Assembly (NCBI RefSeq): GCF_000699445.3
Contig: NC_067196.1
Span: 81,830,364-81,894,363, forward strand
DNA: 64,000 bases
From: Schistosoma haematobium
Taxonomy: Eukaryota > Platyhelminthes > Trematoda > Strigeidida > Schistosomatidae
Direction of reading: 5' to 3'
Below are positions 12,136-22,900 of this stretch, one piece after another. The translations under genes were made by a program, and so were the position numbers. The notes beneath the pieces were generated by a model. The model was given only the letters and a program-made list of their open reading frames with translations, was not told the DNA's origin and searched no databases. The first letter of the stretch is position 1, and every line of letters starts with the position of its first letter.

Positions 12136-12683
12136 TTTTTTGTTCAGACGTTTTATATATTTAGAAATTCATTGAAGAATAATGTTATGAATATTTGTTG
12201 ATATAAATTTGATATATGGAGATTGTATGGATAAATATAAACTATTCATTTTAAACAGTTGGAAGATCTGTTTGACTGTTAAAGAGAAAGATATTTTATT
12301 GATGAATCTGTGATCTTCTGAAGATCATATCTGAATAAACATCACCATCCATTAAACTAAAAATAACTAACACATACATTATAATTTGATCATCTTACTA
12401 GTTAATTAACATGTATATTAAAAACTCTGTTTACATAAGGTTCTTTGACTAGCGTTTTAAAATATTAACCTAACTTATGAACAAAATTTCAATAACGACT
12501 GTTATATGAATACATGATATTAGATCTAAGGAGTTGGTATGTTCTTAGAATCAGGGTGTCAATTTCTTTTCTAACAATTCATTAGTATATTATCTTTTGG
12601 CTGAACAATCAGCTTTCGACCAATAAATAATGAGATTTATTAAAATATACATACATATCATATGAATACCCTGAATAGATATG

Positions 12684-12716
<33 letters not shown>

Positions 12717-13189
12717 GAAACAGAGTTACTTTTACCGTCTACAAAAACTTAACCACAAATACCACTCAATTCTAATCTTATTTAACTGGGTTTTTTTTTC
12801 CTGTTCTTTTGATATTGTATTAACAAATAACCAGAATATCTTACTCAGTTTTGAAAGATAAATCTTTTGACATTTATATTATTTTATCCAAGTTAATAAG
12901 AATCTTACATAATAAGGTTCAAATGTGGATGATTTTTTTAAACATTCTAGGTTCCTGTTTATATTTCTTATCAATTTTAACTCAAATATAATTGACACAT
13001 TGACCTGACGTCATTTTTAAATGTACCATTAGATTATTCTTTTTAGTAGTTACCCAATATGTCATTACAGAGACCACAGTGTTATGTATTTATTTATCAA
13101 AATATCTATCTACAATTTTCTATTGAAAACCTTTGTTTCGTCCAATCTATAAAAGATTACCAGTATAGGGGTTTTGGAGATTAATAAGT
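12136..13189. other. Non-coding, AT-rich
   Basis: No supportable gene. Contains the TA microsatellite at 12685-12713. Confidence 0.4.
12685..12713. repeat. (TA)n microsatellite
   Basis: Uninterrupted TA dinucleotide run of about 29 bp. Confidence 0.9.
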
Positions 13190-13527
13190 TCTTTTTTATT
13201 GAGATCATGAACCGATTGACGTTAGACCACCTTTGGAAACCTGGAAGCACTGGACGGCCGTTTCGTCCTGTTGTAGGACTCCTCACCAGTGCGCATCTGA
13301 GATCGCGCTCGCTGGATTCGAACCCAGGGCCTTCAGTCTCGTGCGCGAACGCTTAACCTACTGAACCACTGAGCTGGCATCCAATGGTGTTAGTGTTAGA
13401 TCCCACCCGCAGGATCGTGGATGAGCACTGCTGAGTCCCACGATAGGACGAAACGGCCGTCCAGTGCTTCCAGGTTTCTAATAGTGGTTTACCATCATTC
13501 GGTTCATAATCTCCATTAAAAAAATCA
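13190..13527 (-). repeat. Fold-back type A SINE, near-palindromic
   Basis: A nearly complete minus-strand SINE lies at about 13190-13378 (B box at 13314-13325, A box near 13350-13370). It is joined to a plus-strand copy of its own 3' part at 13381-13527. The outer arms pair from TTTTTTATTGAGATC to its counterpart GATCTCCATTAAAAAA-like end (imperfect). Both ribozyme copies are broken: the minus one reads GTGAGGAG (C to G in the core) and the plus one lacks three core bases (CTGAGTCC). Confidence 0.7.
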
Positions 13528-14113
13528 ATAAACAATTTGTATACTAATACATAAGTATAAAGATTCACAGTTCTATTTCATTCCCTGATTATATACCTCT
13601 AACGTATATTCTACAGAATACATTTTCACTGAATAATAGGATTTGTGAGTATATTATCATTTTCCTAGTTGAGAGATTTTACGTTCATTTTCTTACAACA
13701 CCAAATGATGTACTCTTCCTTCAATCTAGCCAATTTTATAGATTATTAATTTGGATATAAGATAATTGTAGAACCTGATGAGAAATTCATTGAAAAGCAT
13801 ATTCTTCATTCATATCATTGTGTTTTAATATAATTTTCTGTCATACTCTAGGATTTCTCCATAGTATCAGATTTATTGACATATTTTACACTGACACTAC
13901 TAAATAGTTCATGTGGAAAATATTTATATTAACATAACATACTATTGAGGGGAGTATAGTGTTTTATTTATAAGTCAAGCGTAATGACTATTGTAACGTT
14001 ATATTTTAATTATTGTGGTTTATATATATAAACCTATTTTATTCTTATTTCTAATCTGATTGAAGGAAACAAACGAATAACTGGATGTAATTACTTTCAT
14101 TAATGTTTTAAGA

Positions 14114-14150
<37 letters not shown>

Positions 14151-14349
14151 GGTAATACATAAATGTTGATTCGTCATTTGCTCAAATGAATAAGAATAAC
14201 ATACAAATTACCTATATGGTATGAGTATAATTTAGACGTAAATAAATGAGGCTATTCTGAGAAACGCTGATAACATCCTGAGGGCATGTATGATGTTGAT
14301 TACAATAAAATTGTGAAGCTTTAAAGAAAACTTTCATCAGCAAACATTT
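13528..14349. other. Non-coding, AT-rich
   Basis: No supportable gene. Contains the AT microsatellite at 14116-14146. Confidence 0.4.
14116..14146. repeat. (AT)n microsatellite
   Basis: Uninterrupted AT dinucleotide run of about 31 bp. Confidence 0.9.
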
Positions 14350-14598
14350 AAATTTCACAAGTTGAAATCATGAGTCAATTGAAGCTAAACCACCATGGAA
14401 AACCTGGAAGCACTGGCCTAATGGCTAAGTGCTCGCGCGCGAAACCAGTAGGTCCTGGGTTCGAATCCCGCGAGGTGCAGGGTCGTGGATGCGCACTACT
14501 GAGGAGTCCCACAATCGGACGAAACGGCCGTCCAGTGCTTCCAGGTTTTCCATGGTGGTCTAGCTTCAAAGGACTCATGATTTCAACTTGTGAAATTT
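14350..14598 (+). repeat. Fold-back type A SINE with 65-bp terminal inverted repeats
   Basis: A 249-bp element. Left arm 14350-14416 is the inverted complement of right arm 14532-14598, including outermost AAATTTCACAAG and CTTGTGAAATTT. Between them lies the tRNA-like region (GGCTAAGTGCTCGCGCGC, B box GGGTTCGAATC at about 14457) and the hammerhead block. Each arm encodes a similar reading in both directions, which produces overlapping ORFs that are not genes. No target duplication is evident. Confidence 0.75.
14487..14545 (+). ncRNA. Hammerhead ribozyme, near-complete
   Basis: Core CTGAGGAG (14499-14506), helix II GTCC/GGAC, GAAAC, loop-free helix III ACGG/CCGT, and a GTC cleavage triplet ending at 14532. 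Helix I is GCACTA against CAGTGC, so the base pair next to the core is an A-C mismatch. This is the main difference from the copy at 12024. Reduced activity is likely. Confidence 0.65.
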
Positions 14599-14849
14599 CT
14601 AAAAATCTCCACAAAACCCATTCTGATAACTTTGAATTTCATTTCGTATAATGAATGACTAAAATTTCATAAATATATATGCCAGACTTAATGTTATGAC
14701 AATATCTATCAAGATAGAAAAAAAGCCATGTAATATGCTTAATCATATTTCGAAAAAATTAGACAAACAAATCTTGGTTACAAACAATGTTTATTTATTT
14801 ATGCAAAAATTATATTTGAAATAATCTCAGCGATTGAAATTTACATAAT

Positions 14850-15775
14850 AATTCCAACGTTTCGTCTAGCTAACTTATCTGAACTTCTTCAGGATAATAA
14901 TCAAAATCATCAAAGAAATATACAACGCTTTAACAATCAAATCAGATTAAATCGATACTGTGTTAATCTAATCATATTTGAGTGTTGATTTTGGTAAATA
15001 GGAAAACATGTGTTAGTTAAATTCAAATAAATGACAGGAACGAATTGTTTGTGTGTGTATGTATGTATGTGCAAAATTGAGTTCTTAATGAATGGTATTC
15101 GGTGTTAATACGTTTTAAATGAAGGAAAAATAAAAGTGCAATTTGAAGGTTGAAAAGTTGCTTCTGAATCATTGATGTGTATGTAAAATGAGAATCATAA
15201 AATACAAAATTGTATTGCTGAAAATAACTCACATTAATTCAAGTCAAAATAACGATGCATGTGAAATAAACAGGCTGAATAAACAAAGGGTCCAATTACT
15301 TGTCAACGAATATTTTCCAGGTAGTCGATAGTTGAATACCATCCTTTCGGTTCAGGATGTTCTTGTTCGCCCATATATACAGGGCTTCTGCTGTCAATCT
15401 TTCTTTATGAGTATTAAAACCTTTCTGAAGTGTTTTGGTCCCTTAAAAATTATTCTTGTTTCTTAGTCATGTATCGTTATCCCAGACTTATTCTCAAGTT
15501 TCTTTAAGTCGACTGATCATTTGGGAACATTTTTCAAACATTGTTTTCCTTTAATCTTCCATTGAATTTTTTGGATGTTTCTCCCACATAAGGTGTATGT
15601 TAGTCATGACAGTTGATTTCATAGACAGTATTTTGTTGTTCTTCTTTTGATGACCTATCCTTACCTTTCACTAATGTTGATCTTACGGTGTCACTCGCCC
15701 GATGATACACTCTTATATCATGCTTGTTTAGAATCCGCTTGATGTCTTCTGATGTTTCACTACGGTATGGGATGG
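14850..15775 (-). mobile_element. Penelope-like element fragment (GIY-YIG end)
   Basis: Minus-strand translation from about 15765 down gives a degenerate C-terminal portion of a Penelope-like polyprotein: a linker ending in KGKDRSSKEEQ, then VYEINC near 15630, then YVGETSK near 15600. These are the VY-x-I and YVGET signature strings of the GIY-YIG endonuclease. A TRANKN-like block (ALYIWANKNILN) follows near 15360. A stop separates VYEINC from YVGET, and further stops follow, so it is a pseudogene. The reverse transcriptase is missing upstream. A hammerhead-like motif lies downstream at 14851-14893, as expected for the terminal repeats of such elements. Confidence 0.65.
14851..14893 (-). ncRNA. 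Penelope-type hammerhead-like motif
   Basis: On the minus strand CTGAAGA (14892-14886) and GACGAAACGT (14865-14857) are in the right order, 20 bases apart. There is an extra A between the core and helix II, and helices I and II are weak. Its place downstream of the GIY-YIG fragment supports a decayed Penelope terminal-repeat ribozyme. Confidence 0.35.
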
Positions 15776-16019
15776 TCATTTATTTATAATTGTTGTCAGG
15801 AATTTATATATGGATATCCGTCAGAAAAATTTAAAACGATTATATGTAAAAACATTTCATTCTCAGTGATATCATTAAAAAAAACTAGCTTGTCTGACTA
15901 TTGGATTTTTAATACAATCTGGTCAATAATCCAAATGTTTTACTGTTTCTAAGAGATGATAATCTGTTTATACCATAAGTATTCAGATGGATAGTTTTTA
16001 GCAGAAAGTCTAATGAAAG

Positions 16020-16215
16020 ATGGGTAGTGGCTAGCAGTGGAATCCAGTACGCGCGTTTCGTCTTATTTGGGACTCGTCAGCTGGATGTACCTGCATCTCA
16101 GAGTTGATGTTCACTCTGGGACTCGAACTCAGTACCGTTCGCTCCAAACGCCATCGCGTCATCCACTTAGCTACCGAGTCCTGATAGCCACTTGCTTGTG
16201 CAATGGGGTGAAGTT
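16020..16215 (-). repeat. Smalpha-type tRNA-derived SINE
   Basis: On the minus strand there is an A box (TAGCTAAGTGG, about 16161-16171), a B box (GAGTTCGAGTCCC, about 16118-16130), a linker, then the hammerhead block and CCACTGCTAGCCACTACCC 3' end. The organisation and sequence are those of the schistosome Smalpha family, known to encode active hammerhead ribozymes. The body is largely intact. Confidence 0.8.
16034..16092 (-). ncRNA. Smalpha hammerhead ribozyme
   Basis: Minus strand: helix I strand AGGTACATCCAG (16092-16081), core CTGACGAG (16080-16073), helix II loop, GAAAC (16059-16055), loop-free helix III ACGC/GCGT, then a GTA cleavage triplet ending at 16048, then CTGGATTCCACTGC. GTA fits the NUH rule, although GTC is usual. 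The only clear defect is one C-A mismatch in helix II (AAGAC where AGGAC is usual). The loop-loop tertiary contact sequences of helix I and II look preserved. Confidence 0.75.
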
Positions 16216-17204
16216 TAATTCACTTGATATTGTTTTACAAGAATCTTCCCATTGATGTTTTAGGACTGAAATTGCTCATAATTCGCAACTCAGACTTCAG
16301 TACTGTAAGCTATAATCTTTCTTTCCCATTAACCAAAGTAAAGTACTAATTTGGAAGTTCAAATCTTATTGACATCGACCTTATCATCGATAGAAAATAT
16401 GTATTGTTTTCAGAAAATCACTCTTTGTGTCAAACATCACTCAGTGATTTCACAGCATTGGAACGTTTAGCGATAATATGAGTTTACTGTTGTCACATAC
16501 AATGGAAGAACACAATTATCTTCACTCTGAGCCATCCATCGGTACCGTCATTATTCTGAGTATCGTTTCCATTAAACCAGTCGCATTCTCTTGATAAGGG
16601 TAGGCCACTACAAGATGAACGTTGAAGTCACAACACAGATGATGGTGATAAATTTGAACAATCGAAATGATTACGATAAAGTTTGAATTGTTACGAGACT
16701 TTAAAAACAATAAATTGCAACACAATATCAATGGAATTCATCATGAAATCGGCTCTCAGTTTATAGTGTCATTCAACCATTTAGTTCAGTAAATTGGCAC
16801 GGAGAAAATTTTTACTTTAAAAATAAAGCTTTAACGACATTCACAACAACACCTACAATCCTTGTAATTCATACCTAATTCCTAACAAAACAAATACCTT
16901 TGAAATACACCTTTGAACCCGTTCAGTCCTGTGCTCTGAATTGACTAGCTTTTGGACGCTCGACTAGAAGAGTGCTATGAGCAACTGCGTTATCAAGCTT
17001 CGAATATCTGCGATATTTTTAGTTTATAAGACTGAGGACCTCATTGCGCAAAATACACAGAGATCAGGGATCCCAACAACGCAAAATTTAGGAAACCTAT
17101 ACGGTTGGATTAAAGAATATGGAAAAATTAATAAAACTTCAAAGTGAAGTTCATTTTCGCATTATAAGTCGTCAGTTATTGATGAAAACCTCAAAGGCTT
17201 ATAG
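16216..17204. other. Non-coding; small LTR relic
   Basis: No gene. At 16540-16615 the minus strand resembles the first 60 bases of the LTRs at 17205 and 19182 (TTATCAAGAGAATG, then GGTTTAATGGAAAC). This is probably a decayed LTR fragment of the same family. Confidence 0.35.
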
Positions 17205-17551
17205 TGACTTACTTTTATCACGAGAACATGATTGGTTTAATGAGAACAATTATTTTTATTACCAATTGTACCAGTGCTTGATTTAATATGCTCTTTGTTT
17301 AACTGTGCTAATTACAGCCATTTTGTGCTTCCATTACCTTCCATCATTGTTCCGTGCTTTTTGACTTCGTTCACACGCACTCCGTTCTCCTGCTTTCGCT
17401 TGTACCATTTCTTGGCACGATCTTGGCCATCGTTCGATACCACGAGATCGCCAATTGAATAAACTTGATTCCAACCCGCCTTCTGATTTATTTAGCACGT
17501 GTTTCTTGGTAGCGGTGTTCATAGTCAACTGGGACTCGACACCACGTTACA
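17205..17551 (+). repeat. 5' LTR of old Gypsy element
   Basis: Begins TGACTTAC and ends GTTACA, followed by TGGTGAGCC. Shares its first 35 bases, an ATACCACGAGATCGCCA block and a TCGACACCAC end with the 3' LTR. Confidence 0.65.
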
Positions 17552-17819
17552 ACTGGTGAGCCGAATTCTGGAACACGCCCCAACCTCTGGTCAAATCTTC
17601 CAAAGAAGTCAATTCGGTGAGTCTATGATTTATCTATCCACGTCTGTAGTATATTTTCATATTTTTAAATATATAATATACTCGACGTGACGGATAGCAA
17701 CTACAGTAGTATCAATATAACGGACTCCCATGTACGTGTACCGAATCATTGGCACTTTTTATTCGCGTGACGGTAAATTCCGCGCTTTATTCGAGAAATT
17801 TTCCCCTATTAACTATTCT

Positions 17820-18661
17820 CCTCGCTGACCCGGCTGCTTGGTACGGAATGCATACGCATACGCATAACCGTCTACCATCCAGCACCAAATGGTTAAGTTG
17901 AACGGTTTCACTGCCAACTTAAAAGTGCTCTACGAGCACACGAAAACGACAATTGGTACGAAACCTTACCTCTCATTCTCTTGGATATCAGAACGAGCTT
18001 GAAGGCAGATATACGATGTTCCACCGCTGAACTTGTATACGGCACGACATTGTGTCTGCCCGGGGAATTCTTCACACCAGGGAGCAGACCTAATTTCGGG
18101 ATATCAGACTACGTCCATCGACTGTCTGCATTTATGCGAACGCTGTCTCCGGTGTCAACTCGAATACAACATCGACAGGTCGCTCTCCCTCGAGAGTTAT
18201 CTACCTGTTCACATGTTTTCATACGAGTAGATTCGGTACGCAAACCTTGGCAGCAACCTCACGATAGCTCTTTTCACGTGATCGCTCGTCAAGAAAAGAC
18301 CTCCAAGGTTGGTCAACATGGCCGCGTTGAGATAATCAGCATCGATCGTCTCAAACCAGCACACGTTGACAGTGCCCTATCTGATAACTTGAGATTCAAT
18401 GCTAGACCTATCAAACCTAGCGGGATCCTTAAATCTTCTTCAGATCCCACGCTAGATACATCTGAGACCTCATTCTCACGTCCCGGTCAAAAGCACGCGT
18501 CATCTGCACTATCTACAAACGAGACGACAGTCTCACGTCCAGATCTGCAGACCACGCTATCTCTGACCTCGGATGAGATCGCAGGCTCACGAGATACGAA
18601 CGAGACTACCGTCTCACATTCCGGTCGCCAAGTACGGTTGCCCGTACGTTTCCGCGACTAG
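17820..18661 (+). pseudogene. Gypsy integrase C-terminal fragment
   Basis: From about 17865 the translation, allowing frame changes, follows the end of the integrase catalytic core: YHPAPNG near 17875, the V-E-R-F-H-x-Q region with the expected glutamate codon damaged, then an open frame from 17981 with AELVYGTTLCLPGEFF. The frame continues to a C-terminal tail ending VRLPVRFRD and a stop at 18661. The same region of the intact element is at 51430-52121. The upstream part carries at least one frameshift, so it cannot make an active integrase. The tail contains a tandemly repetitive serine/threonine-rich segment (NETTVSRP-like units). Confidence 0.75.
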
Positions 18662-19181
18662 CAGCACAGCTAACAACAGATGCGGTGTAGGACTATTCCT
18701 ATGCTGCATGCATGCTACACTCTTCTTCTTTTTTGTTTTTTTCTGTATCCTGAGCCCAAGCCTCCGGACATCCGCGTTTGGTACCGTCGACTCCAGTCAA
18801 CTTTGGAGAAAGCTGGCCTGATCACCCACGCTCTTGTCAACGCACTCATTCGATATTCTGGTTTCGAATCTGCCTGGCATATGTTTGTTTTCGCACTTCG
18901 TCGTTATGGTCGCTTCTGGTTTCTTGGCTCAACGTGGTTTCGTCCTACGTCTGCAGCGTTTCTGGTCCGCATCCCTACGACGCAACCTTCAGATTCTGGA
19001 TACAAACCACTCTGGTGTGGTATGCCAACTCGAGCAACAAGTATAGCACACACCCCTGGTACCTTTCTCCGAAAAACACCTTCGTTGGCAACTCGACGAC
19101 CAACGATCGCTTTCCCGTTCCGCCAATTCTTCCGTCCCACAGTCGCTCGTCAGCCGACCAGTCCCACGATTATCGAAAGTG

Positions 19182-19550
19182 TGACTTACTTTTATCACGA
19201 GAACATGATTGGTTTAATGAAAACAATCTAATTGTTACCAACTGTATCAGTCCTTGAATTAATGTGCTCCTTCTTTAACTGTGCTAATGACAGCTATATT
19301 GTGCTTATATTATTATTCTTACACTTTGGTTGTGACCTCGCGCGAATTCGATCACGCTCTGTAACCAAGCTTCTATCCTGGTACGATCTCGGTATTCTTT
19401 CGATACCACGAGATCGCCAGCAAATATATCTCGACTTGTTCCGTTAACTGCCTTTTGATATTTGGCTTCCGGGGGATTTTATGGATATCCTGGCACGCGT
19501 TCCTTTTGTAGTGGTGTTCATAGTCAACCGCGACTCGACACCACACTATA
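19182..19550 (+). repeat. 3' LTR of old Gypsy element
   Basis: About 369 bp, starting TGACTTACTTTTATC and ending TCGACACCACACTATA. It carries several indels relative to the 5' LTR. No clean polypurine tract is visible immediately before it. Confidence 0.6.
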
Positions 19551-19875
19551 GGCTCATACACATGTTCATTAATAGTGTCAGATATGTGCATAAATTGTCA
19601 ATGAACTGCTTTTCCGTCAAAAATCGTTACACAGCGAAATATTGTTGTCTCCACAGTCAAAAATGCTTATTGGTCACTAATACATTTCCAAGTATTCGGC
19701 TACAAACTCATGAACATAAACAAACCAAATGAACATATTCAATAGAGATAATTTCAGAAGAATAAAATACTGGTAAGTTCACTCAATAATGTTTTTAGTT
19801 CAAACGTTGGAAATTTAAGTGAACGTTTGGTTATTTTCAGTTGGTAGCGCTCTTTTTGAGATGTGACCTTGAGAG

Positions 19876-19941
19876 ATGCAGAATTCTAACAGTATTCTTA
19901 ACTTAGTTCTGATTGGCTTTCATCACAGGAAGGGGTCTGTT
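19876..19941 (+). CDS. AVL9 exon 1 (start)
   Basis: Residues 1-22, ending GFHHRKGSV, the N-terminal AVL9 signature. Donor is GTAAGT. In-frame TGA at 19870-19872 supports this ATG. A TTTTCAG 35 bases upstream (19840) could be a trans-splice or 5' UTR acceptor. Confidence 0.85.
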
Positions 19942-22900
19942 GTAAGTAGTTTGCTTCATAAACAAGTTTGATTTCACAAGGTTGAGCTAGTCTATCCCTC
20001 ACTGTCATGTGATGGTTCTGATCCTACACATCTCCCTCATCCTTGGCGTCATTTGCCTGCTTTAGCAATAGCCGATGGAGCCCATAACTACACAAAAGGT
20101 TGGTCACAAAAATAATTAGTTAATTTATTCAGATTGCACATATTTCAGCTTACCTTCAATAGAGAAGAAGGATGTTGCTGTCTTTGGAATTGCTTGTTAC
20201 CGCCAGGCAGACTCGGCTGTAAGTTTTCATGTTTTTTAATGACTGATTGTATTATCTGGCAATAATTCGTTAAAGAATACATTCCACCGTGCGGTTACAA
20301 CTGATGTCACTGCCCCGCTGCAGATATTTTAGTCTATTCAAATGAATTATTTTTATAGAATCCTCATGAAACTGCTGTATTGCTAACAGAAATATATTTT
20401 GTCAAGGTGTCATCCTACCGTGACGTTATTCACATCGTCTGGTAAGCTACAAATTCCTATAGAGCTCCCAGTATTATCGTCTGAAGCTTCCTGTCCTGGC
20501 GTCCAAACTGATAATTACTCTATTAATATTTGGATATCTGATGTAGTGGCTCATACTGGCCCACAATTTTTAGACAAAGATGCTCTGAACTAAACTGCTG
20601 TGTCTGGACCAGTTTTTCTTGTCTGATTTTTCCTTTTTTTCCGGTCATCGATGATCAGGGAATATAACTCTCCATTAATTACTTATTTCTTATTATCATC
20701 AAAAAGCGAAAAGTTGACAAATTTTGATTGCACTTTCCATTTTTAGTCGTATGTTCAACCGAATCCTGAGATCACTCGAAACACTGTACAAAAAAGCTTG
20801 GTTGTACTATCGAGATTTGTAAGTAGTATACAATAATCCCTATTGTGTGTTTTCATTTGTAATCGTTTTAGGCAAATATAGTTACCACTTAAATCCATTT
20901 TTTAAGTTTTCAGCTATACACAATCTTGACAACCAAACTAAAGTATATTTTTATCATTCGGATACTCATACTCTTTGTTTTCTGTGTCCTAATTCTTACT
21001 ATTACTGTGGCACGTGTAAGTATTTAATTATAGCGAACGACAGTAGTACATAGTTATGATTGGATTGACCCCGGTCGTTACCACTACAATTGTTGTTTCA
21101 ATACGCATAAGTTTAAAATCTGTTTATAATTATTTTCAAAGTATATACTATGAAAAACAATTCACTTCAGGGTATCGCAAAATATACTTCGATGTCTTTG
21201 TTGTTGGCTTAGGATGCCGAACTGGGCAATGTAGTCACTTACTACGTTGACTTCATTTGAACGTGCGGGCTAGGAAGTTTACAGTGAGGCTCTACTTTTA
21301 TATTTTTCAAAGTAGAAACTACTAATAGGTAGTGTATATCCTTATCATTACCAGTTTTTACCCAAATATTTAAAAAATCATTTTTTATTCATAGTTAATT
21401 TTATAGATACATGAAAATTAGCTGTCGAGTCTCGAAATACCTAATTGATCTATCCTATGGATTCCATATTCTGTTAAGGTGAATCTAAATGGATTTAGAA
21501 GGTAGTGTAAATCTATGTCACTGCATCACAGAGTTTTGATTATTAGGTCTTGATTTCTGACTTCACACAGATTTCAGATATCGATAGCCTCAACATGTGT
21601 TTTGGAGCGTGGTTTTACAAGGCCATAAACATTATTTCATAAGCTCCAATTATTTGTGTTAGTTGCATTTGATGTAAATCAAGCTATCGAGGAAACATTG
21701 ATAAGGGAAGTGAGTGTGAGACGCTCTCGGAAAAAGCTGATACTTATCTGCTATCAGCCCAGACGTTTAAAACGATGGACGGGACACTTTAAGGAGTTCA
21801 GCTGGCCCTCAGCTATTCTATAGCTGCCCACCATTCCCAAATAGTCTGAATGAAACATTGATGTAGCCCCCCCGACTCTAATTGAAGTTCAAAAAGCTAT
21901 AGCTAATCTGAAACGAGGAAGGGCAACTGGTCCAGATAAATTGCCTTCAGATGTCTTTAATTATAGTGGTCCAGTTTTAGAGATTAGGTTGACTAATATT
22001 TTAGCTAAAATCTAGGAGTTGGACATAATCCCATCTGACTGGTCTCAATCACTTGTCCCAATATATACAGGAATCGGTCAAAATCATCCTGTGATAGCCA
22101 TGTACTGATTAGTTTGAGTAATATGGCATCTAAAATACTAGCTTCAATAATAATCCTGTTTGGTGAAGACGCTGATAAAATGCATAGTGTTTTGTTAGCA
22201 CTGAGAAACAATGCCAGGATGTTTGGAATGCGTTTCTCACTTTCTAAATGCAAATTGTTGCTTCAGAACTGATCTGCGTCAACATGTGAACCGAAAAGTA
22301 GAGTGAAGTAGTCGAACGCGTCGACAACTTCACTTATCTTGGAAGTCTGGTCAGCCCCAATGGGTTGGTATCTGACGAAATCTCTGCACGGATTGAGAAA
22401 GCTCATTTGGCTTTTGCCAACTTATGTCACCACCTATGGCGAAGGCAAGATATCCGTCTGTCGATTAGAGGACGGGTGTACTGTGCGGCAGTTCGTTCTG
22501 TTTTACTTTACGACTGCGAAACGTGGCCATTAAGAGTAGAAGATATCACTAATAATTCTTAGAGTACAGTGAAAATCAATTTACTCCAAGATTATAAAAA
22601 GATCAAGTAATCAAAAAGACTAAATTATTAATTCGTTATGGTGAAGTTCTCAATTAAAATTTGTCGACTTTGCTCATTCCAACCTTCGTCCAACCCTGTA
22701 ATTAAAACCCATAAAAATACAAAAAATAGCTTTTATGTGTATCGTTTTAAAGCTCTACTGGAATTTAAAAAGTGCGAAGATAACCGCATTTTAAGTGGTC
22801 TTATTATCCTTGATACTGTTCATAGTTTATGTTATGTAATACATTTTTTTACTTCACACATTTCAGTGCAGATAGTACTACCTGTTCTTCAGAATGACAG

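Larger units (their letters stand above)
17205..19550 (+). mobile_element. Old internally deleted Gypsy LTR element
   Basis: A 2.3-kb element. Two related but strongly diverged LTRs (17205-17551 and 19182-19550) both open with a shared TGACTTACTTTTATCACGAG. They flank only an integrase-end fragment and about 500 bp of 3' region. A TGGTGA start follows the 5' LTR by two bases, as primer sites do. Gag, protease, RT, RNase H and most of integrase are missing. The LTR divergence marks an old insertion. It lies about 325 bp upstream of the AVL9 start codon, on the same strand. Confidence 0.7.

Noticed and set aside
14370..14651. 93-codon plus-strand and 79-codon minus-strand frames sharing KPGSTG-like peptides
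   Set aside because: Both are read from the inverted arms of the fold-back SINE, not from a gene.
18680..19257. Several overlapping frames of 150-180 codons in the old LTR element
   Set aside because: Three frames on both strands are open at once, none shows a known domain, and the region is the 3' non-coding part plus LTR.
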